In this document: positions 1 to 12,280 of the stretch, piece by piece | Layout of the letters: each line of letters opens with the position of its first letter | How positions within the stretch are numbered: the first letter of the stretch is position 1 | From: Panopea generosa | Taxonomy: Eukaryota > Mollusca > Bivalvia > Adapedonta > Hiatellidae | DNA length: 64,000 bases | Direction: 5' to 3' | Assembly: GCA_029582155.1 (NCBI GenBank) | Contig: CM055901.1 | Span: 50,473,206 to 50,537,205 of the forward strand | Notes under the pieces: generated by a model | The model's database searches: none | Seen by the model: the letters and a program-made list of their open reading frames with translations, nothing else | Told to the model about the DNA's origin: nothing | Translations under genes and position numbers: made by a program

Positions 1-884
1 CCTCCTAATATGCTGTCTGCAGAATTCAACATAAAATTTCTAAACAGGTAACGCAAGTCAAGAAATTGTATCCTACCACAATTTTAACACATTCTAATAC
101 AAAGATATAAATTCATGTTCTTATTATTTGTGATCGTCAGCTCAAATCCAACTGTCATACCTTTTTTCTGCAAGTAACTGAGACATTTTCTCACCTACAA
201 ACTTTGGACCAAGCTTCGCTTAAAAACTTGACCAGCACTGCATGGTCAGTAATCTTACCTTAAGCATTGAACCACAGGACCATTTCCAGTTCAAAATGAT
301 GCACAACAATCATGTTCTGCCTCATGGCCGTGCAGTGATCACTTTTTTTATTCTCAATATAAATTAGTGGTCCTAAACATGTATTTCATCAACAAGTACA
401 GAACTGTATCCAATACAAAACTGAGATGGCCAGTGCTTAATCAACACTGCCATTATCTGGACTATATAATGGCTGGCATTCATCTTGACAGTTCACATTT
501 GATCAATTTAATTGGAACATTTGCTGGACTCTTAATTAAATGGGGCATTGATCTCAAGGGACAATCGAGCAATAGACATTTTTTGTTAAGCAGATTTTAG
601 AAGATTCTTGACTCGGTTTGAGCGTTAGTTATAGCATCAACTGGTGTGTAAAAAAAGGTTCCACTAGGAGTTTTCCAGGAACATTATATGTGGGGAAAGT
701 TGTTTTGGGAGAAGTTCTATTGATATTCTATTCAGAGATGCAGACAAAATGTCTACAGCAATATTATATATTTTTCCTGATTTTGAAAATGATAGAAATA
801 TGATTAAGAAGATACTTATAAGTTTTTGCACTTTCTCTACAGTTATTCAGTTATTAAATGGTCAGTCCATCTAATCAACAATTG
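1..884. other. AT-rich stretch without a recognisable gene
   Basis: No open frame here exceeds about 77 codons, and none has a recognisable domain or a splice-flanked exon look. No tandem repeat, tRNA-like box or long inverted repeat is visible. It is best read as intergenic or intronic sequence. Confidence 0.6.
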
Positions 885-1100
885 GGTCCTCCATGGTCGA
901 GTTGTCTAAGGTGTCACCTCAAGATACTTACCTTTCACCACTAAGGTCATAGGTTAGAGTCCTCACTCACTCAAAAAACTTTATGTTAGAAAGTTTGCCA
1001 GTAACTTGCGGAAGGACAGGTGGTTCTACTCAGATTCATTCTGAGGTTTTCCTCCACCAGTAAAACTTAATATGTAATAAAAAAACTTTATATAACCTGA
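885..1100 (+). mobile_element. Degraded tRNA-headed SINE (Leu/Ser-like head)
   Basis: The left end resembles a tRNA with a long variable arm. It has a box A-like TGGTCGAGTTGTCTAAGG near 894-911 and a box B-like GGTTAGAGTCC near 952-962. The body that follows, including the TTTGCCAGTAACTTGCGGAA stretch and a terminal CCTCCACCAGTAAAACTT, resembles a SINE family I recall as common in bivalves. The family name was not verified. The copy is diverged and no clear target duplication is visible. Its 3' part is also similar to the 57-bp satellite unit at 27.6-35.6 kb. Confidence 0.6.
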
Positions 1101-2120
1101 AATGTGTACAAGTTAAAAGTATCTTTGCTGTGCCCAGCAAGCTCAGTAACGTGTCCTTCCATCAATAAAGAGATCATGAGTTTTGCAAAACATCTTGCAA
1201 TTTTAAACGGGAATATAATATTTTATACTAATCTGAGTTTATAGACCAAGGAAATTCCTTTTCAATTTTATTTTGGTGTTAGATATAGATATCCTTGTGG
1301 CAATGCAGACAAAGATATCAACCCTGATATCTGACTTGTATAACAGCAAAACAGACAATCAAACAATTTAAACTAATATAAAATCAACTCCCATTTAATT
1401 TGCCATTAAAACATGCCTGTTCCACCTGTATAGTTCAGATGAGTTGAATCCAATTAACTAATTTGCTGTTAATTAACCACTAATTGGATTGTTATTAGCC
1501 AAAGTTACTGGGAAGCAGCAGGTGAATAAATAGAAACAAGCAACAGTTAATAGTGAGAGAAAAAAAATCAATTGAGAGGAAGTGTACTTATGAAGCTTCA
1601 TCACCAATCTTAACATTGTGTGTAAATCAGGGGATAAAATCTCCTGTCTTGTTTAAGTTTTAATTCTCAATTATTTTCAGTAATGCTTTAAATGAGATGT
1701 TGTAAACTACAGCAGTATGGCATCCACATGCTTGGCGAGTGTCAAGTGTTCAGCATAGTTTTATTAGAGCATATCTCGGGATTTATATATATGTATTTTT
1801 ATTTTTATAATGATTATTATCTATAAAATAAAATGACTGCTGTTTTATAGGGCTTCTAGGAAATACCAATGATATGCTTTCATAAACTTTCAAATTTTCT
1901 AAAGAAGGACCAAACAGGCACTAGCTTGCATATTTATATTGTTAATATATTAACCAAAGTATTAAAGTAATGGTAGCCTTACTGTTGCAATGCTATTTGA
2001 CTAGTGATTTTCATTATACAGAGATGTCAATATGTAAAAATGAACGTCATACTGATACTTGTTAACCTCATATCATCATATAACTACTGTGTAAGTTTTA
2101 TTAAGATCCATTGATAATTG
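1101..2120. other. AT-rich stretch without a recognisable gene
   Basis: Stops are frequent in all frames and no frame reaches 60 codons. I see no tandem repeat, inverted repeat or tRNA-like box. A mildly TA-rich stretch lies near 1785-1830. Confidence 0.55.
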
Positions 2121-2124
2121 AAAG

Positions 2125-2292
2125 TAAATGACTGATGAATTACCTCTCATATCTGAGGTCATGGGTTTGAACTAAACAAGGTGTCTTAACAGTTTGTTGA
2201 AGGAAATGGATCCTTCTTTCTGTAATAATGTGTATGAAAGTGTTTATGGACTTCTTCTACCAATAAAACTCAATTCCATCAAACATAGCCTG
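2125..2292 (+). mobile_element. SINE fragment related to the copy at 885-1100
   Basis: A box B-like GGTCATGGGTTTGAACT lies near 2158-2174. It is followed by a body ending in CTTCTTCTACCAATAAAACT near 2251-2270, which parallels the 3' part of the SINE at 885-1100. Box A and the left end are not convincing, so this is probably a 5'-truncated or heavily diverged copy. It ends about 110 bp before the 27-bp array begins. Confidence 0.45.
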
Positions 2293-2405
2293 TAATGTGT
2301 TAAACTTGCTGTTAAATCCATTTGATGAATCATCTGACAGCCATGAATGTCAACAATTTTGTGAGAGTATGTTTATCGACCATAAAAAATTACTAATTAG
2401 AGGGA

Positions 2406-5400
2406 TTACCCAGAATGTTAGAAGGCACAGTATTATGCAGAAGGCAAGTAAACACAGCATTCATTACCCAGAATGCAAGTAAACACAGCATTACCTAGAA
2501 TGCAAGTTAACACAGCATTAAACAGAATATAATTGGACAAAGCATTACCCAAAATGACAACAGACACAGCATTACCCAGAATGCAAGTAGAAAAAGCATT
2601 ACCCAGAATGCAAGCAGACAAAGCATTACACAGAATGCAAGTAAACACAGCATTACCTATAATGCAAGTAGACACAGCATTACTCAGAATGCAAGTAGAC
2701 ACAGCATTACCTATAATGCAAGTAGACACAGTATTACCAAGAATGCAAGTAGACATAGCATTACCTATAATGCAAGTAGACACAGTATTACCAAGAATGA
2801 AAGTAGACACATCATAACCAAGAATGCAAGAAGACCCAGTATTACATAGAATGCAAGTAGACACAGCATTACCTATAATGCAAGTAGACACAGTATTACC
2901 AAGAATGAAAGTAGACACATCATGCCCAAGAATGCAAGAAGACCCATTATTACATAGAATGCAAGTAGACACAGTATTACACAGAATGCAAGTAGACACA
3001 GCATTACCTATAATGCAAGTAGACACAGTATTATCAAGAATGAAAGTAGACACATCTTAACCAAGAATGCAAGAATACCCATTATTACATAGAATGCAAG
3101 TAGACACAGTATTACCTATAATGCAAGTAGACACAGCATTACGCATAATGCAAGTAGACACAGCATTACTCAGAATGCAAGTAGACACAACATTACCTAT
3201 AATGCAAGTAGACACAGTATTACCAATAATGCAAGTAGACACAGCATAACATATAATGCAAGTAGACATAGCATTACCTATAATGCAAGTAGACACAGTA
3301 TTACCAAGAATGAAAGTAGACACATCATAACCAAGAATGCAAGAAGACCCATTATTACATAGAATGCAAGTAGACACAGTATTACACAAAATGCAAGTAG
3401 ACACAGCATTACCTATAATGCAAGTAGACACAGCATTACCTATAATGCAAGTAGACACAGTATTACCAAGAATGAAAGTAGACACATCATAACCAAGAAT
3501 GCAAGAAGACCCATTATTACATAGAATGCAAGTAGACACAGTATTACACAAAATGCAAGTAGACAAAGCATAACACAGAATGCAAGTAGACACAGCATTA
3601 CCTATAATGCAAGTAGACACAGCATTACTCAGAATACAAGTAGACACAGCATTACCTATAATGCAAGTAGACACAGTATTACCAAGAATGAAAGTAGACA
3701 CAGCATTACCTATAATGCAAGAAGACACAGTATTACCAAGAATGAAAGTAGACACATCATAACCAAGAATGCAAGAAGACCCAGTATTACATAGAATGCA
3801 AGTAGACACAGTATTACACAGAATGCAAGTAGACACAGTATTACCAAGAATGAAAGTAGACACATCATAACCAAGAATGCAAGAAGACCCTTTATTACAT
3901 AGAATGCAAGTAGACACAGCATTACCAAGAATGCAAGTAGACACAGTATAACCAAGAATGCAAGAAGACCCATTATTACATAGAATGCAAGTAGACACAG
4001 TATTACACAGAATGCAAGTAGACACAGCATTACGCAGAATGCAAGTATACACAGCATTTCCCAGAATGCAAGTAGACACAGCTTTACACAGAATGCAAGC
4101 AAACACAGCATTACCTAGAATGTAGGTAGACAAAGTAGAACCTGAATACAGGAAGACACAGTATTAGCCAGATTGCAAGTAACCACAACATTACCAATAA
4201 TGTGAGTAGACACAGCATTACCCAGAATGCAAGAAGACACAGCATTACCTAGAATACAATTAGACAGCATTACCTAGAATACAAGTAGACACAGCATTAC
4301 CTAGAATACAAGAAGATGTAGCATTACATAGAATACAAGTAGACACAGCATAACCTAGAATACAGGTAGACACAGCATTATCCAGAATGCAAGTAAACAC
4401 AGCATTATCCAGAATGCACATTAACACAACATTACCCAGAATGCAAGTAAACACAGCATTAACCAGAATGCAAGTAGACACAGCATTACACAGAATGCAA
4501 GTAGACACAGCATAACCTAGAATACAGGTAGACACAGCATTTTCAAGAATGCAAGTAAACACAGCATTATCCAGAATGCAAATTAACACAACATTACCCA
4601 GAATGCAAGTAAACACAGCATTAACCAGAATGCAAGTAGACACAGCATTACACAGAATGCAAGTAGACACAGCATGACCTAGAATACAAGCAGACACAGC
4701 ACTACCTAGAATACAAGTAGACAAAGCATAACCTAGAATACAGGTAGACACAGAATTATCCAGAATGCAAATTAACACAGCATTACCCAGAATGCAAATA
4801 AACAGTATTACCTAGAATATAAGTAGACACAGCAATACATAAAATGCAAATAAACACAGTATTACCAAAAATGCAAATTAACACAGCATTACCAAGAATG
4901 CAAATAAACACAGTATTACCTATAATACAAGTAGACATAGCACTACCAAGAATGCAAGTAGACACAGCATTACCTAGAATGTGAGTAAACACAGTATTAC
5001 ACAGAATGCAAGTAGACACAGTATGAACTAGAATGCAAGTAAAAATAGCATTACCTAGAATACAAGTAGACACAGCATTACCTAGAACAAAAGTAGACAC
5101 TGCATTACCCAGAATGCAAGTAGACACAGCATTACCCAGAATATATGTAGACACAGACTTACCTCGAATACAAGTAATCACAGTATTACGTAGAATGCAA
5201 GAAGACACAGCATTGCCTAGAATACAAGCAGATATAGCTTTACCCAGAATCCAAGTAGCCACAGCATTACCTAGAATGTGAGTTAACACAGCATCACCTA
5301 GAATACAAGTAGACACGGCATCACCTAGAATACAAGTAGCCACAGCATTACCTAGAATCTAAGTAGACATAACATTACCCAGAATGCAGGTTGACACAAC

Positions 5401-8400
5401 ATTACCCAGAATGCAAGTAGACACAGCATTACCCAGAATATATGTAGACACAGCATTACCAAGAATGCAAGAAGACACAGTATTACCTAGAATACAAGTA
5501 GACACAGCATTGCCTAGAATACAAGCAGATATAGCTTTACCCAGAATCCAAGTAACCACAGCATTACCTAGAATGTGAGTTAACACAGTATTACCTAGAA
5601 TACAAGTAGACATAGCATTACCTAGAATACAAGTAGACACAGCATCACCTAGAATACAAGTAGCCAAGCATTACCTTGAATACAAGTAGTCATAGCATTA
5701 TCCAGAATGCAAATAGACACAGCATTACCTAGAATGCAAATAGACACAGCATTACCTAGAGTACAAGTAGCCACAGCATTACCTAGAATACAAGCAGCCA
5801 TAGCATTACCTAGAATACAAGTAAGAACAACATTACCTAGAATGCAAGTAGACACAGCATTACCTAGAATCCAAGAAGCCATAGCATTACCCCGAATGCA
5901 GGTAAACACAGCATTACTCAGAATGCAAGTAGACACAGCATTACCCAGAAAATATGTAGACACAGCATTACCATGAATACAAGTAAACATAGCACTACCC
6001 AGAATGCGAGTAGACACAGCATAACCTAGAATACAAGTAGACACAGTATTACCAAGATTGCAGGTAGACACAGCATTACCAAGAATACAAGTAGACACAA
6101 CATTATCTAAAATGCAAGAAGACACAGCATGACCTAGAATACAAGAAGACACAGCATTACCTAGAATACAAGTAGACACAGCATTAACTAAAATGCAAAT
6201 AGACACAGCATTACTTAGAATGCAAGTAGACACAGCATTACCTATAATACAAGTAGACACAACATTACCCAGAATACAAGTAGCCACAGCATTATCGAGA
6301 ATACAAGTAGACACAGCATTACCTAAAATGCAATAAGACACAGTATTCCACAGTGCAAGTTGACACAGCATTACCCAGAATGCAAGTAGACACGGCATTC
6401 CCAGAATGCAAGTAAACACAGTTTTACCAAGAATGCAAGTTAACACAGTATTACCCAGAATGCAAGTAAACACAGCATTACCAAAAATACGAGTAGACAT
6501 AGCATTACCCAGAATGCAAGTAGACACAGCATTATCTAGAATACAAGTAGACACAGCATTACCTAGGATACAAGTAGACACAGCATTACCCACTATGCAA
6601 GTAGACACAGTATTACCCAAAATGCAAGTAGACACAGCATTTCCCAGAATGCAAGTGGATACAGTATTACCAAGAATGCAAGCAGATGCAGCATTACCCA
6701 GAATGCAAGTAGACACAGTATTACCTAGAATGCAGGTAAACACAGCATTACCTGGAATGCAAGTAGATACAGTATTACCAAGAATCATGTAGACACAACA
6801 TGACATAGAATTCAGGTAAACGCAGTATTACACAGAATGCAAGTAGACACAGCATTACCCAGAATGCAAGATTTAGTAGACACAGCATTACCGAGAATGC
6901 AAACAGACACAGCATTAGCTGGAATGCAAGTAAACACAGTATTACCCAGAATGCAAGTTAACACAGCATTACCCAGAATGCAAGTAGACACATTATTATC
7001 TAGAATGCAAGTAGACACAGTATTACCCAGAATGCAAGTAGACACAGCATTACCTCAAATGCAAGTAGACACAGCATTACCTCAAATGCAAGTCGACACA
7101 GCATTACCTCTAATGCAAGTAGACACAGTATTACCAAAAATACGAGTAAGCACAGCATTACCCAGAATGCAAGTGGGACACAGCATTACCCAGAATGCAA
7201 GTAGACACAGCATTACCTAGGATACAAGTAGGCACAGCATTACCCAAGATGCAAGTAGACACAGTATTACCCAAAATGCAAGTAGACACAGCATTTCCCA
7301 GAATGCAAGTAGATACAGTATTACCCAGAATGCAAGCAGATGCAGCATTACCCAGAATGCAAGTAGACACAGTATTACCTAGAATGCAGGTAAACACAGC
7401 ATTACCTGGAATGCAAGTAGATACAGTATTACCAAGAATGCAAGCAGACACAACATGACCTAGAATTCAGGTAAACACAGTATTACCTTGAATGCAAGTA
7501 GACACAGCATTACCTTGAATGCAACATTACCTTGAATGCAAGTAGACACAGCATTACCTCGAATGCAAGTAGACACAGCATTACCAAAAATGCAAGATTT
7601 AGTAGACACAGCATTACCGAGAATGCAAACAGACACAGCATTAGCTGGAATGCAAGTAATCACAGTATTACCCAGAATGCAAGTAGACACATTATTATCT
7701 AGAATGCAAGTAGACACAGTATTACCCAGAATGCAAGTAAACACAGCATTACCTCAAATGCAAGTAGACACAGCATTACCTCAAATGCAAGTAGACACAG
7801 TTTTACCCAGAATGCAAGTAGACACAGCATTACCTCCAATGCAAGTAGACACAGCATTACCCAGAATGCAAGATTTAGTAAACACAGCATTACCCAGAAT
7901 GCAAGCAGACACAGCATTAGCTTAAATGCAAATAAACACAGTATTACCCAGAATGCAAGTTAACACAGCATTACCCAGAATGCAAGTAGACACATTATTA
8001 TCTAGAATGCAAGTAGACACAGTATTACCCAGAATGCAAGTAGACACAGCATTACCTCAAATGCAAGTAGACACAGCATTACCTCAAATGCAAGTAGACA
8101 CAGTTTTACCCAGAATGCAAGTAGACACAGCATTACCTCCAATGCAAGTAGACACAGCATTACCCAGAATGCAAGCAGACACAGCATTAGCTTAAATGCA
8201 AATAAACACAGTATTACCCAGAATGCAAGTTAACACAGCATTACCCAGAATGCAAGTAGACACATTATTATCTAGAGTGCAAGTAGACACAGTATTACCC
8301 AGAATGCAAGTAGACACAGCATTACCTAGAATGCAGCTAAACACAGCATTACCCAGAATGCAAGTAGACACAGCATTACCTCAAATGCAAGTAGACACAG

Positions 8401-9872
8401 CATTACCTCGAATGCAAGTAGACACAGTATTACCCAGAATGCAAGTAGACACAGCATTACCTAGAATGCAAGTAGACACAGCATTTCCCAGAATGCAAGT
8501 AGATACAGTATTACCCAGAATGCAAGCAGACACAGTATTACCTAGAATGCAGGTAAACACAGCATTACCTGGAATGCAAGTAGATACAGTATTACTTAGA
8601 ATGCAAGTAGACACAACATGACCTAGAATTCAGGTAAACACAGTATTACCTTGAATGCAAGTAGACACAGCATTACCTCGAATGCAAGTAGACACAGCAT
8701 TACCAAAAATGCAAGATTTAGTAGACACAGCATTACCGAGAATGCAAACAGACACAGCATTAGCTGGAATGCAAGTAAACACAGTATTACCCAGAATGCA
8801 AGTAGACACATTATTATCTAGAATGCAAGTAAACACAATATTACCCAGAATGCAAGTAAACACAGCATTACCTCAAATGCAAGTAGACACAGCATTACCT
8901 CAAATGCAAGTAGACACAGTTTTACCCAGAATGCAAGTAGACACAGCATTACCTCCAATGCAAGTAGACACAGCATTACCCAGAATGCAAGATTTAGTAA
9001 ACACAGCATTACCCAGAATGCAAGCAGACACAGCATTAGCTTAAATGCAAATAAACACAGTATTACCCAGAATGCAAGTTAACACAGCATTACCCAGAAT
9101 GCAAGTAGACACATTATTATCTAGAATGCAAGTAGACACAGTATTACCTCAAATGCAAGTAGACACAGCATTACCTCAAATGCAAGTAGACACAGTTTTA
9201 CCCAGAATGCACGTAGACACAGCATTACCTCCAATGCAAGTAGACACAGCATTACCCAGAATGCAAGATTTAGTAAACACAGCATTACCCAGAATGCAAG
9301 CAGACACAGCATTAGCTTAAATGCAAATAAACACAGTATTACCCAGAATGCAAGTTAACACAGCATTACCCAGAATGCAAGTATACACATTATTATCTAG
9401 AATGCAAGTAGACACAGTATTACCCAGAATGCAAGTAGACACAGCATTACCTAGAATGCAGCTAAACACAGCATTACCCAGAATGCAAGTAGACACAGCA
9501 TTACCTCAAATGCAAGTAGACACAGCATTACATCGAATGCAAGTAGACACAGTATTACCCAGAATGCAAGTAGACACAGCATTACCTAGAATGCAGGTAA
9601 ACACAGCATTACCCAGAATGCAAGTAGACACAGCATTACCTCAAATGCAAGAAGACACCGCATTATCTCGAATGCAAGTAGACACAGTATTACCAAGAAT
9701 GCAAGTAGACACAGCATTACCTGGAATGCAAGAAAAAACAGTATTACTTAGAATGCAAGTTAACACAACATTACTGAGAATGCAAGTAGACACAGCATTA
9801 CCGAGAATGCAAGTAGACACAGTATTACCCAGAATGCAAGACTTAGTAGACACAGCATTACCCAAGTTGTCA
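2406..9872. repeat. 27-bp minisatellite array, about 275 units
   Basis: The unit contains the core ATTACCCAGAATGCAAGTAG followed by ACACAGC, repeated head to tail with 27-bp spacing. The left half (about 2.4-6.4 kb) is more variable, with frequent TACCTAGAATACAAG and TACCTATAATGCAAG types. The right half (about 6.4-9.87 kb) is more uniform and mostly TACCCAGAATGCAAG. Some units are 33 bp through a 6-bp insertion (ATTTAG, near 6870, 7596, 7871, 8714, 8990 and 9267). Because 27 and 33 are multiples of three, long open frames appear on both strands (for example the 9-residue repeat MQVDTALPR on plus and MSTCILGNAV-like on minus). These are by-products of the period. The plus strand is strongly A-rich relative to T (11 A against 4 T per unit). 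Confidence 0.97.
7457..9694. repeat. 1,119-bp higher-order tandem duplication in the 27-bp array
   Basis: Landmark variants recur at a constant offset of about 1,119 bp. The ATTTAG-insertion units at 7596 and 7871 recur at 8714 and 8990, and the CTTAAATGCAAATAAACAC variant at 7921 recurs at 9040. A smaller 270-276 bp step is nested inside: the same variant sits at 7921 and 8191, and at 9040 and 9316. The block limits given are approximate. This pattern indicates recent block amplification by unequal exchange or slippage. Confidence 0.8.
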
Positions 9873-9875
9873 TAA

Positions 9876-10458
9876 CACAAGATAAAGTATGCACTCTCAT
9901 TATCATGATGATTGTATTAACTTGTTTTAATTTACTAAACTTAAATACATGTATATGAATTCTTTAATTTTTTTAGCACCCTGTAATTGCAACAATTTAA
10001 GAAAAAATATACATTTAATTTAAGGCCATAATATATTAATTGCTAGATTATCACCCCACCTAGGTCAGATTGTTCATTAAATAGGTTACAGCTCAAACTG
10101 AGTGGCACAATTTGAGTGATTATCTATTTGCACAAACTGTACATAGGACATACTTTATAGGAACATAAAAACATATCAAACAGCAGGTACAGTTTATAAA
10201 GATCAGATAGAGGTTTTTATATGCGATAAGAATATCAGAGAATTCTGAAATAGAAAACAAAATATTTCACCCTTAACAATGATACATGACCTGATAATCT
10301 AAAAGAGGAATTTTTAGCATTGATCTATGTACAACAAGTGCTCAGTTAGAGGAAAGCATGTGCAGATTTTCACTCTGGTACATCTTTTTTTAAAACTTAA
10401 AGTGATGTTTGAAATGCTATGAAACTGGAGTAATGAGAATGGAAAAACTGTTTTTTTT
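9876..10458. other. Stretch without a recognisable gene
   Basis: The tandem array stops at about 9872 and the sequence becomes AT-rich and apparently unique. Open frames are short (60 codons or fewer). I see no repeat or RNA gene here. Confidence 0.55.
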
Positions 10459-10762
10459 ATGGTGTTTAGTGTGGCTTCCAACAATTTTTCAGTCATATCA
10501 TGATGGTGTCTACTTGAGGCAGTATTTTAAGCACTCCCATATTGGAGTATCATGCCGCAGACATATTATGGTATGATACCCAACCCAGTCACATTATACT
10601 GACACCGGACCATCCAGACCTAGAACAATCTTCTTGATGTTGAGCACCAAATGAAGAAGCTTCTAGTACCATTTTTCAAAACTTTGGTATGACCCGGCCG
10701 CGGATTGAACTCTCAACCTTTCACAAGTCAGACATGTTCTACCACTAGACCACCACTGCAGT
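10459..10762 (-). mobile_element. tRNA-headed SINE, family B, copy 1
   Basis: Read on the minus strand, the right end (10690-10762) is a tRNA-like head with box A TGGTCTAGTGG and box B GAGTTCAATCC. The body contains a segment shared with the copies at 22482-22732 and 36867-37150: GATGGTGTCTACTTGAGGCA near 10503-10522, GGAGTATCATGCCGCAGACA near 10544-10563, and GAAGCTTCTAGTACCA near 10655-10670. I do not recognise a published family with confidence. All three copies lie on the minus strand and are diverged from each other. Confidence 0.75.
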
Positions 10763-10830
10763 TATGAATTTGGAATAATAAGAATTGGGACAGGCAGAGA
10801 GAGAAAGATACTGTATGTTATAATATGGAA

Positions 10831-11120
10831 GCCGGGCCTGATTAGCTCAGTCCTTAGCACGTCTGACTGTCGATCCAGGGGTCGTGAGTTCGAATCCGCC
10901 TCGGCCACAATCACCGTTTGATATACAACATTGTGTCTCATTATCATTTGTCTCTCACCGCTGATTAAAGTGGAGAAGTTATCATTTACTTGAGGAGATT
11001 GGGTGTGCACGAGTTCTGGTTTATCTTCTAGGATCCCAGGAAATAGCAGTTAGGTTAACTGATCATCTGTTAGCCCTTGATGGCATAAAAATGGCACTAA
11101 ATATTCAATCAATCAATCAA
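10831..11120 (+). mobile_element. tRNA-derived SINE, family A, copy 1
   Basis: The element starts GCCGGGCC. It has a box A-like TTAGCTCAGT and a box B-like GAGTTCGAATCC near 10887-10898, and ends in an AATC tetranucleotide tail (11104-11120). The sequence TATAATAT occurs just left of the element (10819-10826) and directly right of the tail (11121-11128), consistent with a short target duplication, although four bases separate it from the 5' end. A second copy lies on the minus strand at 55533-55820 with a clear target duplication. The tRNA head and body may belong to the molluscan V-SINE-like group; that is inference. Confidence 0.85.
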
Positions 11121-11125
11121 TATAA

Positions 11126-11399
11126 TATTGAGTGGGAAGAAAAATTCTTGTATATTGTTGAACCCAATAAAACAAGTAAAATTTGTGAAGTGATGTTTAA
11201 ATACTAAAAATTTAAATAAAAAGATTCGAGAGAGAGCGAATAATTTATACTGTATGTAGTGTGACAGATAAAAAATATCCTACGATGTTAAATCTTTAAA
11301 ACATTTAAGCAATAATAAGAACAAAAACAACAAATCACACCAAAAGCATTCAAATATGTTATTTTAGTCATGAGAAATAGCAGTTTTTGTATTTTCTCT
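11126..11399. other. Stretch without a recognisable gene
   Basis: This is AT-rich sequence with short open frames only. I see no repeat structure. Confidence 0.5.
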
Positions 11400-11790
11400 A
11401 TATAGATTTAGCAAAGTAGACCAAATCCCCCCAGGGCTAAATGGTGAGACCTAGGGGTATGAAATTCACAAGCTTTATAAAGGACCCGTCAGCTTCAACA
11501 ACTATGTTTAGAATTTGTTTCTCAGCGCTTCCCATATAAAGAAGATTTTTTAAGTTTACCATGAAATTGACTGTTTAGGCCCAACCCCAAGTCCCCATGG
11601 CATGAGGATCATGAAATTCACAAATTTGATTCATCTTTAAGTACCAAAGCTTCATACAATATTTCATTACAATCGGGCTAACGTTTTTAGAGAAGTAAAA
11701 AGTGTGAAATGTTTACAGATGCACGACGGACAAAAGGCGATGGCAAAAGGTCACTTAAGACAAGGTCTCAGGCAACTTAAAAATGATTTC
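11400..11790 (+). repeat. Interspersed repeat with degenerate 3' hairpin
   Basis: The block holds two loosely similar halves, both carrying ATGAAATTCACAA (near 11459 and 11609). Near its end it has a GACGGACAAAAGGCGATGGC tract, and then a degenerate stem-loop at about 11747-11778 whose inner arms TAAGAC and GTCTCA pair at five of six positions. TTAAAAATG follows. The layout (GGAC-rich tract, hairpin, A-run) matches the ends of other repeats in this window at 21562, 56873 and 61650. Confidence 0.55.
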
Positions 11791-12280
11791 TTTATAAATT
11801 ATGCAATTATATATTTAAACACATGTCCAGTGACTGTTTTAATAACGATCGATTGCGGAATTGGCCAAATATATACAATTTAATCAGAAATTTTACGATA
11901 ATTTCCTTCAGAGACGAAGATAATTTGTAAACTAGAATTACTGATCAGTAAATATAAACTTAAAATCCGATTTATTCATGAGTAAGAGAGGTGTTATTGC
12001 CTGTTACAAATCCCAGAAGGCACTGCATTACAATTTCTGTTCAACGTCTCACACAACAATTAACTTTGTACTCTTCTACAATAGATAAAGAAAGAAATGC
12101 ACTTCTTGAACACTTGTTACATTACCAATGGCTCTTAAAGTGCCTTGTTCCCATAGATAGTCCTCTGTTGGTCCAATTATACCGGAAGAATCATGGGGTT
12201 GACCAGGTTGCTTTTTCACAATATCCATTGTTTGAGGACACCCCTTCATTTTTGACAATAATGCCCATTTGTGATTATAG
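11791..12280. other. Stretch without a recognisable gene, left of the hAT-like element
   Basis: An open frame of about 150 codons (11991-12449) runs across the left boundary of the mobile element that starts at 12289. It begins with GTG rather than ATG and has no recognisable domain, so I treat it as chance. Confidence 0.45.

Noticed and set aside
2433-9880. Many open frames of 60-385 codons with 9-residue repeats on both strands
   Set aside because: They follow from a 27-bp period without stops, overlap each other on opposite strands, and vary freely between units. I see no start, splice or domain support.
10831-10905. Functional tRNA gene
   Set aside because: The tRNA-like head continues into a SINE body with an AATC tail, and a second copy with a target duplication exists at 55.5-55.8 kb.
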